Part shown: in pieces, positions 9,201 to 17,814 of the stretch
Layout of the letters: every line of letters starts with the position of its first letter
How positions within the stretch are numbered: the stretch's first letter is position 1
The notes under the pieces: generated by a model
What the model saw: only the letters and a program-made list of their open reading frames with translations
The model's database searches: none
Told to the model about the DNA's origin: nothing
Made by a program: the position numbers and the translations under genes
Assembly: GCF_002335745.1 (NCBI RefSeq)
Contig: NZ_NIST01000001.1
Coordinates: 4,320,950 to 4,384,949 of the forward strand
Origin: Evansella halocellulosilytica
GTDB lineage: Bacteria > Bacillota > Bacilli > Bacillales > Salisediminibacteriaceae
Direction of reading: 5' to 3'
DNA: 64,000 bases

Positions 9201-9684
9201 CTAACTCCTGCTCTAAATCATGTACGAGTTCACTTAAATGATCATCCTCGTTTCCTGTAGCTAGTGAAAGCTGGATAATCGGGAATTGTGACGGATCAAA
9301 TTTTAAAAAACGTGGATCACCAGCGTCTGATGGTAATGGTGCTTGATTCATTCTCGTAATAATATCATTTTCGACATCGTCAATCGATGTTGTCCATGAA
9401 AACTCAAGAATCGTCATTGAAGAGCCTTCCATCGAGATCGTGCTTATATTATTTAATCCGGGTAACGTTGCTAAACTTTCTTCAAGCGGACGTGAAACTC
9501 TTTGAACAACTTCTTCCGGACTAGCATCATCATAACTCGTTACGACAGCTCCAATTGGCGGATCAATGTCTGGAATTAGTTTTAAAGGAATATTAATTAG
9601 TGAAATTAATCCTAATAGTAAGAACAATGTCATTGCTACAATTGTAAATACAGGTCTTCTGATTGAAAAATTAGTCAGTTTCAC
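6253..9684 (-). CDS. swrC: RND family efflux pump (SwrC/AcrB-like)
   Basis: A 1143-residue RND transporter of the HAE1/HAE2 type, similar in design to B. subtilis SwrC (YerP), which exports surfactin-like compounds. It has an N-terminal anchor (FSIRRPVFTIVAMTLFLLLGLISL), a first large periplasmic-type loop with DPPIGAVVTSY, a TM2-6 block with GLALGIGMLVDNSIVVIENI, a second extracytoplasmic loop and a TM8-12 block with GIVVNNAIVLVDYINQ. The Asp residues in these two blocks fit the proton relay. After the last membrane segment (LTLFFIPVVYSFF) there is an unusually long charged tail of roughly 130 residues, very rich in Glu, Asp and Arg. The start overlaps the upstream MarR gene by 14 bases, so the two are co-expressed. 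Confidence 0.9.
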   Translation of the reverse strand: MKLTNFSIRRPVFTIVAMTLFLLLGLISLINIPLKLIPDIDPPIGAVVTSYDDASPEEVVQRVSRPLEESLATLPGLNNISTISMEGSSMTILEFSWTTSIDDVENDIITRMNQAPLPSDAGDPRFLKFDPSQFPIIQLSLATGNEDDHLSELVHDLEQELVKINGVATIDIVGDAIDEIVVELNQDELEGFGLEQSDVVNAIQAHNVTAPGGTVRSGDYELTTRVLFEMNDLEDIESIVLTVDPETGDEITVNDVGTVDIIPEASNVITETNQDPSVLLSVQQQSDANTADVSRAFNDRLNELLEDEKYRDLDIAMLFDQGDFVEEAVSNVFMALIAGGIIAMLVLFFFLRSMKTPLLIGIAIPFSVIVTFVLLYFTNFSLNIMTLGGLALGIGMLVDNSIVVIENIYRHLSMKKEPKTAAMDGAKEVAAAITASTLTTISVFLPVVFISGIVGNLFREFALTVSFSLFASLAVALTVVPMIASRILKAPKENIEKKRRESSFVKTFDRSARWSLKNRTVIFIITLLLLVGGGYGVTTVGTEFLPASDEGFFTVEVEMERGTSLEQTHESIQNIEEILDDEADIRDYLSITGSAGQEASVFGTSNSHEASIYVTMLPLNERNVSTMDFAESIRRDIERAAPDADISIEFEASFGNSPNTFTFNVTDTDPNRLEEVSDELMAEFEEMPEFNEVINDLTDTVPEVQILVDEEAARDEGFAPAQVADLVNNKMRGAMATQIVTNNNDIYEVHVQYEEEAIDDIDALENLRLRNQNGEYISLGDIATIEEGEGPATINRINQEDSVQFTLQYGTQYHLGEISDLVQLTIDDLDIPSETSISFTGDQELMEDAINDLTLALILAIVFVYLVMAAQFESFKYPFVIMFSVPLVLIGVAIGLTVTRTPISVTAFIGLIVLAGIVVNNAIVLVDYINQKKAAGYRSYEAIVEAVKDRARPILMTAMTTILGLVPLALGIGEGTELQQPMAITVIGGMISATFLTLFFIPVVYSFFDRETRNLNRKYVMPDGQLIPAYLLDEAYTTEQGKRRNHYKLQEADKDDRETDFKEFYREVDEEQPLHFEESYNEHEEIQDVNEERYEEPFMYDEENPPSLPPRKQRKKRTDMSRDDLLDLLENIVERNKKRDRDD

Positions 9685-10132
9685 GTCGTTCCTCCTTCTT
9701 CCTTTCTGCTAAAATAATGTCTCGAAATTGTTTATATGAATGCTGAAGATTGCTTAAATCCTCAAGTTTCATTTTCGATAAATACTTTGAAAAAATCAAT
9801 TCCCGCTTTTCGACCATTAGTTTTAATAAATGCTCCCCATCTGGTCCAAGTTTTAATATCGTATTTCTTCTGTTTGCTGGATCGATGTCACGTGCAACCA
9901 TGTCCATTTGCTCTAATTTAGCAACCATTTGACTTACTGCACTCGCTGATACATTTAAATAATAGGCTAAGTCTTTGACATACTTAACTCCCTTTTTTCC
10001 GATCAAAAATAAAAGCAGTTGTTGATTTGATGAGAGTTTGTTGTCGTATTCAGTACTAAATTCATGATTGATCATGAGGCTGATATCTACGACAAGTTCC
10101 TCAATTTCTTTCATCATTTCACTTCTGTTCAT
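9671..10132 (-). CDS. MarR family transcriptional regulator
   Basis: A winged helix-turn-helix regulator of about 153 residues. The DNA-binding part reads VKDLAYYLNVSASAVSQMVAKLEQM followed by the wing ARDIDPANRRNTILKL, the classic MarR D-x-R-x-x-x wing. The frame is open to 10207, but ATG 10132 has GAGGTG just upstream and lies downstream of a good promoter at 10176-10204. It overlaps the pump gene, so it most likely represses its own operon and is released by a pump substrate (inference from family behaviour). The ligand is not predictable. Confidence 0.88.
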   Translation of the reverse strand: MNRSEMMKEIEELVVDISLMINHEFSTEYDNKLSSNQQLLLFLIGKKGVKYVKDLAYYLNVSASAVSQMVAKLEQMDMVARDIDPANRRNTILKLGPDGEHLLKLMVEKRELIFSKYLSKMKLEDLSNLQHSYKQFRDIILAERKKEERRETD

Positions 10133-10145
10133 TGTCCACCTCAAA

Positions 10146-10204
10146 TAATTAGTTTTTAAATAATTAACTTTCTTAACTATAAAGATTCTTGAACTTTTTT
10201 TCAA
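10146..10204 (-). promoter_or_regulatory. Promoter and likely MarR operator of the pump operon
   Basis: On the minus strand TTGAAA (10199-10204) and TATAGT (10176-10181) are separated by exactly 17 bases. Between the -10 box and the start codon are two direct copies of TAATTATTT separated by 6 bases, next to repeated AGTTAA. This AT-rich repeat is the best candidate for the autoregulatory operator. The boxes are seen; regulator binding is inferred. Confidence 0.6.
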
Positions 10205-10397
10205 CAAAATGAAAGGTAAATCATTGACAATTTATTGAAGGGGATATGGTTGACATAGTTAGGAAAATTTATTGAAGATCTGATAAAAATTTTAGGAACA
10301 CACTGTTAATTGAAATGACAGTGCTTTTGGGCTTATTGCACTTATATGTAATGATTGATGTTATCGCTTCCGCTTGCCGTTAGACAAGATATAAACG

Positions 10398-10428
10398 TAT
10401 AAAAGGTACCTTAAAGGCACCTTTTATT
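10398..10428 (-). terminator. Terminator of iadA
   Basis: Arms AAAAGGTACC and GGCACCTTTT (one mismatch) around TTAAA with AT flanks, located 50 bases past the iadA stop. The rest of 10205-10397 contains no gene. Confidence 0.65.
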
Positions 10429-10476
10429 GGCTATAATTACTCGTATTCGATTCATGTTAATATTCACTTTAGATCA

Positions 10477-11649
10477 TTATTCAAATGTCCCTTTTACGAC
10501 ATATTCGTTATCTTTCATAAGCCATCGACCGTTTGCAATCACACTATTTATTTCAAGATGATCTTTTGAAAGGATTAATATGTCGGCATCTTTGTTCGGC
10601 TTTAATGTCCCTTTCGCATCTAACTTCAACACATTTGCTGGATTTTCTGTTGCCACTTTAAGAGCTTGATCAAATGGTATTTGTTCTTTCACATGAGCAT
10701 CACGAACTTCTGTAAATAAACTCTTTACTTTCCCAACGCCAAGTCCTATAAATTGTTTATCCTCGTTAAATTTTGGTAAGCTTCCTTGGCCGTCAGAAGT
10801 AAACGTCACTTGATTTATTGGTACACCATCTTCTAGTACTCTTCTTAATATACGGCTGCATTTTAATTCCGAGTGCTCAAGATCTGGATTTAAACTACTC
10901 GTTGTAAAATCGATATATCCACCTTTCTTAGCATAAACAATCCCTGCCTCAAGAAGATCTGCATGTCGATTTATATGTGTCGGCCACAGTTGTTGAATTG
11001 GGATTTCCGTCTCATCAACTATTTCTTCAAGTAGAGTAAGCATCCCTTTTCCATCACCGACATGAATGTTTACAACGCCACCTTTTCCTGACAATATTCC
11101 ACCAATTCTCGCCTCGCTAGCTAATCTGGCTAATTCCGCTTTTGTCGGTTGAGATGATCGGTGGTCGGAAATCGCAATTTCACCTGCACCAATGATTTCT
11201 TGTACGAGGATCAAGTCACTTTCTACAGATCCTGTTAACGTTTTTACTGGAACGTGATAATTCCCACTCATACAATAACAAGAGATTCCTTCTTCATTTA
11301 GTCCTTTCGCCTTTGCAACGAGATTCGTCATCGTTCTTGTCGTGCCATCTGTGCCAATAACACCTACAACTGTCGTAATTCCTGCTTCTATACAATCTGT
11401 TAACATTAGTTCTGGTGTACGAGTTTTAAAACTTCCTTCTCCTCCGCCACCTGTAATATGTACATGACCATCAATCAAGCCTGGCGTAATGAGTTGATTT
11501 GTTGCATCAATCAATTCTAAATGATTTTTTGATGCTGTTATTTCAATCTCCTTTTCAATTGCTGCAATTTTTCCATCAGCTATTAAAATATCTTTTACAC
11601 CTAAATATTCAGGTGAAAATAATTCTCCGTTTTTTATTAGTTTCAGCAA
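10477..11649 (-). CDS. iadA: Isoaspartyl dipeptidase (beta-aspartyl peptidase)
   Basis: Zinc-dependent amidohydrolase that cleaves beta-aspartyl dipeptides, which arise from damaged proteins. The metal motif is LIDGHVHITGGGGEG (HxH). Family-specific stretches include GTDGTTRTM, SGNYHVP, AISDHRSSQPT, GDGKGML and TSDGQGSLPKF; the last Asp would be the catalytic base of the amidohydrolase barrel. The frame opens at 11700, but a TTG at 11649 with GGAGAGGTG 8 bases before it gives 390 residues, the same length as E. coli IadA. Stand-alone gene; role likely peptide salvage. Confidence 0.92.
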   Translation of the reverse strand: MLKLIKNGELFSPEYLGVKDILIADGKIAAIEKEIEITASKNHLELIDATNQLITPGLIDGHVHITGGGGEGSFKTRTPELMLTDCIEAGITTVVGVIGTDGTTRTMTNLVAKAKGLNEEGISCYCMSGNYHVPVKTLTGSVESDLILVQEIIGAGEIAISDHRSSQPTKAELARLASEARIGGILSGKGGVVNIHVGDGKGMLTLLEEIVDETEIPIQQLWPTHINRHADLLEAGIVYAKKGGYIDFTTSSLNPDLEHSELKCSRILRRVLEDGVPINQVTFTSDGQGSLPKFNEDKQFIGLGVGKVKSLFTEVRDAHVKEQIPFDQALKVATENPANVLKLDAKGTLKPNKDADILILSKDHLEINSVIANGRWLMKDNEYVVKGTFE

Positions 11650-11835
11650 GTTGAACACCTCTCCGAATAAATTTCTTTTATAAATTAATGAAATTTTCAT
11701 AATGTTCCCATGTCTTATCTTAAATGACTTGCTGATATCTTTCCATCGTTTTGTAGACGAAAAGTTAGATTATACCGATCAAGTTTTCATCTTTTTATTT
11801 CTCATTTCAGAGGAAATAATTCTTATTGAAACAAG

Positions 11836-11993
11836 ATAAGCGCAAGGCGCCCGCCTATCGGAGAAAACGCTGCCTCTTCTAGCATCGCTCTGTGGTTATA
11901 TATATCCGTCAACCGGGTAATACGCCACGTCATGTGGCATGCCCGGCATTAGAACGTCCTGTCCGTCGAGGCAAATCGCTAGATCTGATCTTC
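11836..11993. repeat. MITE-like repeat, copy B (left half, decayed)
   Basis: Left half of the element seen at 5892-6166. The outer arm and the first two hairpins are present, but the first loop has decayed (CCACGTCATGTGG), and the copy stops at ATCTTC where copies A and C continue. It abuts the terminator at 11996. Upstream, 11650-11835 is the AT-rich promoter zone of iadA. Confidence 0.75.
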
Positions 11994-11995
11994 AT

Positions 11996-12032
11996 AAAAA
12001 AACCTTGAGAACAATGAAGTTCTCAAGGTTTT
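11996..12032. terminator. Bidirectional-looking terminator
   Basis: Perfect arms CCTTGAGAAC / GTTCTCAAGG with a 6-base loop, A tract before and T tract after. It ends the minus-strand gene at 12033. Confidence 0.8.
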
Positions 12033-12299
12033 TTAGAAGTATAACATTGCGGCAATCCCAAGGGAAATCGAGCCCAATACGAATAACCCGACCGATGCTG
12101 CTTTCTCTTTCTTGTTATATAGCCCAAAAACGACGAAATATAACAATAACATGAATCCCATAAATAATATGCCATCAACAATCGGGTGGAATAATGTCGC
12201 TAGTGAGGCAGTATGTTGATATATGGGGAAATTTACGATTAAAGCGATTGCCCAACCAACAAATATTCCGATACCGATACACTGAATTAATTTTTTCAT
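12033..12299 (-). CDS. Hypothetical small membrane protein (three TM)
   Basis: An 88-residue hydrophobic protein with three membrane segments (about 5-24, 38-60 and 68-86) and a short basic loop (YNKKEKA) between the second and third. Start ATG 12299 has GGAGAGTAAAGA upstream. It is flanked by its own terminator and by the divergent kinase gene, with which it may share the 115-base promoter region. No family recognised. Confidence 0.65.
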   Translation of the reverse strand: MKKLIQCIGIGIFVGWAIALIVNFPIYQHTASLATLFHPIVDGILFMGFMLLLYFVVFGLYNKKEKAASVGLFVLGSISLGIAAMLYF

Positions 12300-12413
12300 T
12301 CTTTACTCTCCATTCTTTTTCAAAATTTTTCACCTTTTATAACAATTTATTGAGATTGTTCTTTATTATCCGTACAATGTAACTAGAGAAAGAAGACTGG
12401 GAGGAGACCCAAT

Positions 12414-13724
12414 ATGGAAATATTCCTACAATTTTTACTCAATTTATTCGTTTTATTAACACCCATCTTCTTATACGTCATGTTCTGGAAAGGCTTAAAA
12501 CTCCATCATCATACGACTTTGACAAAATTATTTTTCTTTTTTTTATGTATGGTAACGATCATCTTTATTATGTTATTCCCGATTCGGGTCGAGATCATGC
12601 AGAATATTCTTCCATTTGACTTTCAGTTCATCCCAATATTTGTCGCTACCTTGCTTGGAGGTTGGATATATGGCATACCGCTTATAATCGTTCAATCATC
12701 AACAAATTTCATTCTCTATGATTTAGAGGTAATGTTGTTCGGCTTATGCGCAGCAACCTTTATTTTTTTCGGAGCATATTGGATATCGTTAAGATACAAT
12801 AAATTTGAGATGAAAAAGCGATCGCTTGTCACTTTAGCTGTCTTTTTCTCTCCAATTATGATTATTCTTTTTTTCCCAACTAACCCATTGATGCTTCCGT
12901 TAGGAGAATCTCTCATTGTCGGGATCGTATATGCAAGTGTAACAGGGCTAATTGCATTACTTATTCTCTCCTTAATTAACCTGATACAAACAAGTGAACA
13001 GTTAGAGAAAGACTTACAAAAAAGTGAACAGCTTCGACTAGTCAGTGAACTTGCTGCATCAGTTGCCCATGAAGTACGTAACCCAATGACTGTAGCAAGA
13101 GGATTTATCCAGTTGATTCACTCAAACTCGAAGTTAACTGATGATGAAAAAAAATATTTACAACTGACCATTTCAGAACTTGACCGAGCTCAATCGATAA
13201 TAAGCGATTATTTATCATTGGCAAAGCCAAAAGAAAAGGTGAATGAGCCTGTTCTCGTTTATCATGTAATGGACAAGGTTAGACACACGGTTCAAGCTTA
13301 TGCGCTCATGAATAACGTTTCGGTATTTTTAGACGTTCCGACCCATTTAAAAGTGAAAGCTGATGATAAAGAACTGACACAAGTATTATTAAACTTAGCT
13401 AAAAATGGGATCGAAGCGATGGAACACGGTGGCAGCTTATTTTTAACAGGATCACAAAAAGAGTCCCATGTCATATTAAAAGTTAAAGATACCGGTTGCG
13501 GCATGACGAATGAACAAGTAAAACGGCTTGGTACTGCTTATTATTCGACAAAAGAAAAAGGGACTGGGCTTGGTCTCATGATTACATATAATCTTATTCG
13601 ATCATGGGGCGGCCAAGTAACCGTTAACAGTAAAGTTGATATTGGAACAGAATTTATCATTCAACTTCCTGCTGCATTTGAAAATGAATTTATCTCTAGT
13701 AAAACTTCAAGTCAAAGTGTATAA
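12414..13724 (+). CDS. Membrane sensor histidine kinase, KinB-like
   Basis: A 436-residue kinase. The first 190 residues contain six hydrophobic segments of the 5TM-LYT type found in LytS and in the sporulation kinase KinB. The dimerisation and phosphoacceptor helix follows with SVAHEVRNPMTVARGF (acceptor His219), then the ATPase boxes: N box (NLAKNGIEAM), G1 (VKDTGCGM) and G2 (GTGLGLMI). The H-box form HEVRNPxTVxRGFxQL is typical of KinA/B/C/D kinases that feed the Spo0 phosphorelay. No response regulator lies beside it, as expected for phosphorelay kinases. KinB is the best guess; a generic YcbA/YkvD-type role is possible. Confidence 0.85.
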   Translation: MEIFLQFLLNLFVLLTPIFLYVMFWKGLKLHHHTTLTKLFFFFLCMVTIIFIMLFPIRVEIMQNILPFDFQFIPIFVATLLGGWIYGIPLIIVQSSTNFILYDLEVMLFGLCAATFIFFGAYWISLRYNKFEMKKRSLVTLAVFFSPIMIILFFPTNPLMLPLGESLIVGIVYASVTGLIALLILSLINLIQTSEQLEKDLQKSEQLRLVSELAASVAHEVRNPMTVARGFIQLIHSNSKLTDDEKKYLQLTISELDRAQSIISDYLSLAKPKEKVNEPVLVYHVMDKVRHTVQAYALMNNVSVFLDVPTHLKVKADDKELTQVLLNLAKNGIEAMEHGGSLFLTGSQKESHVILKVKDTGCGMTNEQVKRLGTAYYSTKEKGTGLGLMITYNLIRSWGGQVTVNSKVDIGTEFIIQLPAAFENEFISSKTSSQSV

Positions 13725-13748
13725 AAATTCGAAGTGAATTTCAAATTA

Positions 13749-13782
13749 AAAAGGCTGTTTTACGAGAAAACAGCCTTTTTGA
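13749..13782. terminator. Terminator between convergent kinase and thioredoxin genes
   Basis: Perfect arms AAAAAGGCTGTTTT / (G)AAAACAGCCTTTTT with a 4-base loop; works in both directions. Confidence 0.85.
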
Positions 13783-13791
13783 TCGTTAAGT

Positions 13792-14268
13792 TTAACCATT
13801 ATTTAATACGAAATGCTCATAAAAATTTTGGTACTCTTCCTCTCCATGCAATCCTTCCATACGCATTACTTCCTCACCATTTCTATAATGAATAAGAGTA
13901 GGCGTCGCAGAGATTTGATGGTCATCCCATCCTTGTTCAAATTCCAAGATGTTATAAAGCTCTAGATCTACTCCTGTTTCATCCGCTAAAGGGATGAGAA
14001 TTGGCGATGCTTCATTACAATACTCACATTGTGGACTATAAAAATACACGGTTACATCTTCTTCATTCTCAAGCTTATCATCTAATTCGTCCGGAAGAAT
14101 TATATTCGAATACAAAGGATCATCAAGCTGTTCAATTGTCTCAGGATATAGACGTTCTTTCCCAAATGGGTTTCCTTCTGACTGCTGTTTGTTTTGATAA
14201 GAAGTTAAAAATGCTAAAGCACCAAATATAAGAATCACGATAAGACCGAATATAATAATTTTCTTCAT
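13792..14268 (-). CDS. Membrane-anchored thioredoxin-like protein (BdbA-like)
   Basis: A 158-residue extracytoplasmic thiol-disulfide oxidoreductase. An uncleaved anchor (residues 3-22) is followed by a thioredoxin fold with the redox motif C81-EY-C84 and the cis-proline loop SATPTLIH. It lies 7 bases downstream of the DsbB-like gene. Such pairs form a Bdb system: this protein oxidises substrates and is re-oxidised by the membrane partner. It is shorter than the usual DsbA-like BdbD and lacks an obvious alpha insert, so it is closer to BdbA or the TlpA type. Confidence 0.82.
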   Translation of the reverse strand: MKKIIIFGLIVILIFGALAFLTSYQNKQQSEGNPFGKERLYPETIEQLDDPLYSNIILPDELDDKLENEEDVTVYFYSPQCEYCNEASPILIPLADETGVDLELYNILEFEQGWDDHQISATPTLIHYRNGEEVMRMEGLHGEEEYQNFYEHFVLNNG

Positions 14269-14275
14269 TTTACAA

Positions 14276-14704
14276 TCACTCCTTTGATGATTTAATCACC
14301 CATACCATAATGAGTGAGATACTCATGAATGCAATAAAAGCTAAAAATGGAATCGTCATAAATCCAAACCAGTTAATATATTGATGATTGCATGGAATGA
14401 TACCACAAGCAGTTGAATTTTCACCTATAGCAGGTATTTTTTGCACTAAATAATGGTAGAGTGAAAACCCTGCACCGATTACACTAATAGGCAATGTATA
14501 AAAGGCTTGTTTCGCATCTTTTTTTACTGCAGCGATTGCTAAAGTGATTGCTAAAGGATACATAAAAATTCGCTGCACCCAGCAGAGCTCACATGGAATA
14601 TAATTTCGTACTTCTGAAAAGAAGAGCGAGCCAAGTGTTGCAATTAAAGCAATTCCCCAAGCAGTAAACATTGCTAGTTCAATTTTTTCTTGTTTATCTT
14701 TCAT
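14276..14704 (-). CDS. bdbC: Disulfide bond formation protein BdbC (DsbB family)
   Basis: A 142-residue membrane protein with four membrane segments and two cysteine pairs placed as in DsbB/BdbC: C38-EL-C41 in PCELCWVQRI and C100/C105 in STACGIIPCNH. Family function is to pass electrons from a thioredoxin-like partner to menaquinone. The start at ATG 14704 and the 7-base gap to the thioredoxin-like gene indicate a two-gene operon. In Bacillus such enzymes mature ComGC pilin and other exported proteins. Confidence 0.92.
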   Translation of the reverse strand: MKDKQEKIELAMFTAWGIALIATLGSLFFSEVRNYIPCELCWVQRIFMYPLAITLAIAAVKKDAKQAFYTLPISVIGAGFSLYHYLVQKIPAIGENSTACGIIPCNHQYINWFGFMTIPFLAFIAFMSISLIMVWVIKSSKE

Positions 14705-14956
14705 CCTTCTCCCTCATTTCGGACAGGTCTTGCTTTTCTATCTTAGTACGAACTGTTTGTTTTGAAAAGAAATATGATTAATAATTCACCAAAACGTCAC
14801 TCATACCTTTGCCATTAGTGTATTTAATGATTTGATATAGATATTGAAATTCCTTGAAGCACCGTAAAACCTTTCCTTTTTTATGGCACTCCAAGAGAAG
14901 TTGACTTTTCGATTAGGGAAATCCAAATAAAGCTTTTAGTCCAACTTACAACAACG

Positions 14957-15012
14957 AGAGGATGACTCATGTAGTGTCTGTTTTCCAGGCACTTGCTATG
15001 GAGTCATCCTCT
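14957..15012. repeat. Imperfect 56-base hairpin in the bdbC-GGDEF gap
   Basis: Perfect outer arms AGAGGATGACTC (14957-14968) and GAGTCATCCTCT (15001-15012) enclose a weaker inner stem GTGTCTG-TTTT-CCAGGCAC, which resembles the CCTGG palindrome family. No T tract follows in either direction, so terminator function for the GGDEF gene is uncertain. The rest of 14705-15046 has no gene. Confidence 0.6.
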
Positions 15013-15046
15013 GAGGCAGTGCAACCTTATAAACTATTTGCCCGTG

Positions 15047-16831
15047 CTAGAGCACCATCATCGGAGTTGTTTTCTTAATGAATGAAGTGACTTCGTCTGA
15101 CGGCAAAGGTCGGCTGTATAAAAAACCTTGCATTTCATCACACTGTTGTTTGTTCAAAAATTCGACCATATCAGATGTTTCTACTCCTTCAGCGATAACT
15201 CTTAAATTCATATTATGGGCAAGCTGAATAATCGAAGTAACAATAGCTTGATCATTCGTATTGTCCAGCACTTCTCGAATAAATGACTGGTCAATTTTTA
15301 AAGTATCAATCGGAAAACGTCGCAAATATCCTAATGAGGAGTAGCCCGTTCCAAAATCATCGATTGAAATACTTATCCCAATTTCTTTTAGTTGTTCTAA
15401 CGTCTTAAAGCATTCTTCACGATTATACAATAAATCGTTTTCTGTAATTTCAAGATCAAGTAATTGAGGTGGTAAACCCGTTTTACTTAAAACCTTTTTT
15501 ACTTTACTGACAAAGTCAGGACGTTGGAACTCAATGGGAGAAATATTAATGCCCATCCGAAGAGATATCCCTTGTTCGAACCACTTTTTTGCTTGTTTGC
15601 ACGCTTGTTCAAGAACCCAGTCACCTATCGGTACAATCAAACCTGTTTCTTCAGCTAATGGAATAAATGAACCTGGTGAAATGATCCCAAGCTCTTCATC
15701 ATCCCATCTAATTAATGCTTCTACTCCGATGACTTTTTTTTTCTTTAAATCAATTTGCGGCTGATAACATAAATAAAAAGCTTTTTTTTCGGTTGCTATT
15801 CTTAACCGCTTTTCGATCTTAAGTCTTTCAACATGTTTCGTTTTGATTGATGGTGTGTACCATTGATAACCATCTTTTCCACGTTCTTTTGCATGATGCA
15901 TGGCAAGTTCGGCTTGATAAACGATCGATCCATAAGTTTTCCCATGCTCTGGGTAATCAGAAATACCGATACTTGCAGTAATAAATAGCTCATATCCATT
16001 AATGACAAAGGGCTTTTGAAAACAATCCAGTATTTCCTCAGCAAATACATGTACTTCCTGCTCGTGTGATGGATTATTCAATAAGATCGAAAATTCATCT
16101 CCTCCATATCGATAAACCGTAACATTGATTTGTTCAATCTCTTTCAGCCTCATTGCAATCTTTTTTATTAATTGATCACCAGTAAAATGACCTAATGTAT
16201 CATTGTAAAATTTAAACCGATCTAAGTCTATGTAAAAAACGGCAAATGAACGGTTTGTATGTTTCGCTTTGTTTATTTGCAAAAGAATATCCTGCTCAAA
16301 TTTTTCTCTGTTCGGCAATCCGGTTAATTTATCAGCAATGACAAGTTCTTCAATCGTTTTTTTTGCTTCTTTCAATTCGGTGATATCACGGTGTAATAGA
16401 AGATACCCCTCTCCTTCACCATCTTCTGGAAAAAGTGGGGTCATGACTGTTTGGAATGTGACGACATCACCGTTTTTCATTTCGTATATAGCTTCCCAGA
16501 CAAGTTGATTTCCTTCATCGAATTGGGCATTTTTTTTGAGGTTAAACGACGAATCGTAATCCCTACCAATTAATTCATATTCAGCGTATCCAAGCGATGC
16601 TGTAAATGAACGACTCACATATACGATTTTCCCATCTCCTGTTGTAATTACGAGTAACGATGTTTTTTCTAAAGCTTCTTTTAACTTATGTATAAGTTCC
16701 TGATATCCTCTGTTTTTGTTATCATCATCTTTATTTACCTGAAACCATACTTTCGAAAACCAATCTGGAAAATGAGAATCCATGTCGTCTCGGTTCAGTT
16801 GAACTTTTATGCTTTCATCTTTATTCTTCAT
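15047..16831 (-). CDS. PAS-GGDEF-EAL cyclic-di-GMP protein
   Basis: A 594-residue cytoplasmic protein with a PAS sensor (about 45-155), a diguanylate cyclase domain (about 160-325) and a phosphodiesterase domain (about 335-585). The cyclase motif is an intact GGDEF (243-247) and the phosphodiesterase motif an intact EALIRW (371-376), with the DDFGTGYSSLGYL catalytic loop further on. Both activities are therefore possible. No RxxD product-inhibition site is visible just before GGDEF. No membrane segments, so the PAS domain would sense a cytoplasmic signal such as redox state or a ligand. Single gene in its own promoter context. Confidence 0.92.
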   Translation of the reverse strand: MKNKDESIKVQLNRDDMDSHFPDWFSKVWFQVNKDDDNKNRGYQELIHKLKEALEKTSLLVITTGDGKIVYVSRSFTASLGYAEYELIGRDYDSSFNLKKNAQFDEGNQLVWEAIYEMKNGDVVTFQTVMTPLFPEDGEGEGYLLLHRDITELKEAKKTIEELVIADKLTGLPNREKFEQDILLQINKAKHTNRSFAVFYIDLDRFKFYNDTLGHFTGDQLIKKIAMRLKEIEQINVTVYRYGGDEFSILLNNPSHEQEVHVFAEEILDCFQKPFVINGYELFITASIGISDYPEHGKTYGSIVYQAELAMHHAKERGKDGYQWYTPSIKTKHVERLKIEKRLRIATEKKAFYLCYQPQIDLKKKKVIGVEALIRWDDEELGIISPGSFIPLAEETGLIVPIGDWVLEQACKQAKKWFEQGISLRMGINISPIEFQRPDFVSKVKKVLSKTGLPPQLLDLEITENDLLYNREECFKTLEQLKEIGISISIDDFGTGYSSLGYLRRFPIDTLKIDQSFIREVLDNTNDQAIVTSIIQLAHNMNLRVIAEGVETSDMVEFLNKQQCDEMQGFLYSRPLPSDEVTSFIKKTTPMMVL

Positions 16832-17074
16832 TTTTTCCCTCCCTGGATGAAGTTCTTTTAGATGATGATCGAATTGCAGAAAGTTGACGTCACATCATTG
16901 TACGTCATTTACTAATCATACTGTTTGATCTGATCATCTTCTTTACATGATCATTTCTTAGGGGGACAGACCGTTTATCCCAGATCGTTTACGACACAAT
17001 CACAGTATCCACATATTTATGACATGTGTGAAATAAAGGATCTTTATAAAATATTTATTTTTTTCCATAAATGC

Positions 17075-17103
17075 ACAAAAACCGACCTTTATTCAGGTCG
17101 GTT
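17075..17103 (-). terminator. Orphan minus-strand terminator hairpin
   Basis: AACCGACCT / AGGTCGGTT arms around a 6-base loop; on the minus strand five T residues follow directly. No minus-strand gene lies upstream within 2 kb (the next begins at 20040 and ends at 19216), so it would serve a short untranslated RNA or be a relic. The gap 16832-17393 otherwise holds only AT-rich promoter-like sequence for the two flanking genes. Confidence 0.55.
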
Positions 17104-17393
17104 GCACTACTAGCTCCTGCATATCAAAGTGCCCACATGAAGATATGCTTTCATAGCTTCCTCATCACATCATTTCATAATATGAAAATATTGCTAATTT
17201 CATTGTATTATTTTTTCAAACAAATAATCAAGATTTTTGACGAAATTTTTCGGTAAATTTGTTATTTAACACTCCTTTTAAGAAAAGGATCTTCCTTAAA
17301 TTCTGTTCACGATCTTTCTCATGTTCTTTGTTTCTTTTTTCAGCCTTCAGGGTATTCTATTACCAAACCTCATTAAATAAAGGGGGATATATC

Positions 17394-17612
17394 ATGGAGT
17401 TTGTCGAATTAAATCATGGAAATTTAAAATCAGTCTCCTATGATGAAGCTTTAAGAGAATTACACGTCCGCTTTAAAGATGGAGACTATATGATTTATTA
17501 TGAAGTGTATAAGCTTGACTATATCGGTTTATTATCAAGTGAAAATTATTCTGATTTTTTTCAAGACCGGATTCAACCTAATTATCCATCGACAATGATT
17601 AATGACAGATAA
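17394..17612 (+). CDS. KTSC domain protein
   Basis: A 72-residue protein of the KTSC family, a small fold named after lysyl-tRNA synthetase C-terminal-like sequences. Residues SVSYDEALRELHVRFKDGD and the aromatic YYEVY stretch fit the family. ATG 17394 was chosen over an upstream frame opening at 17259 because AAAGGGGGAT precedes it at about 6 bases and the upstream residues look like noise. Function unknown; single gene. Confidence 0.75.
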   Translation: MEFVELNHGNLKSVSYDEALRELHVRFKDGDYMIYYEVYKLDYIGLLSSENYSDFFQDRIQPNYPSTMINDR

Positions 17613-17814
17613 TTTCCTATTCACTAATTAAGGACTTCCGTTTAACTTATCGCGTAAATGTTCATGATAAAAAGGCGGGAGTCTTCTTCATGTCATTTAA
17701 AACTTTGGCGTCTGACTGCTCCCCCTTTAATTGAATCTGGCCAGAATGATTTAACGAGTGGCGTACTATGTTCTTAATGTGGAAAGTATTGAGAAACCAT
17801 GAAAAAAATAGTGG

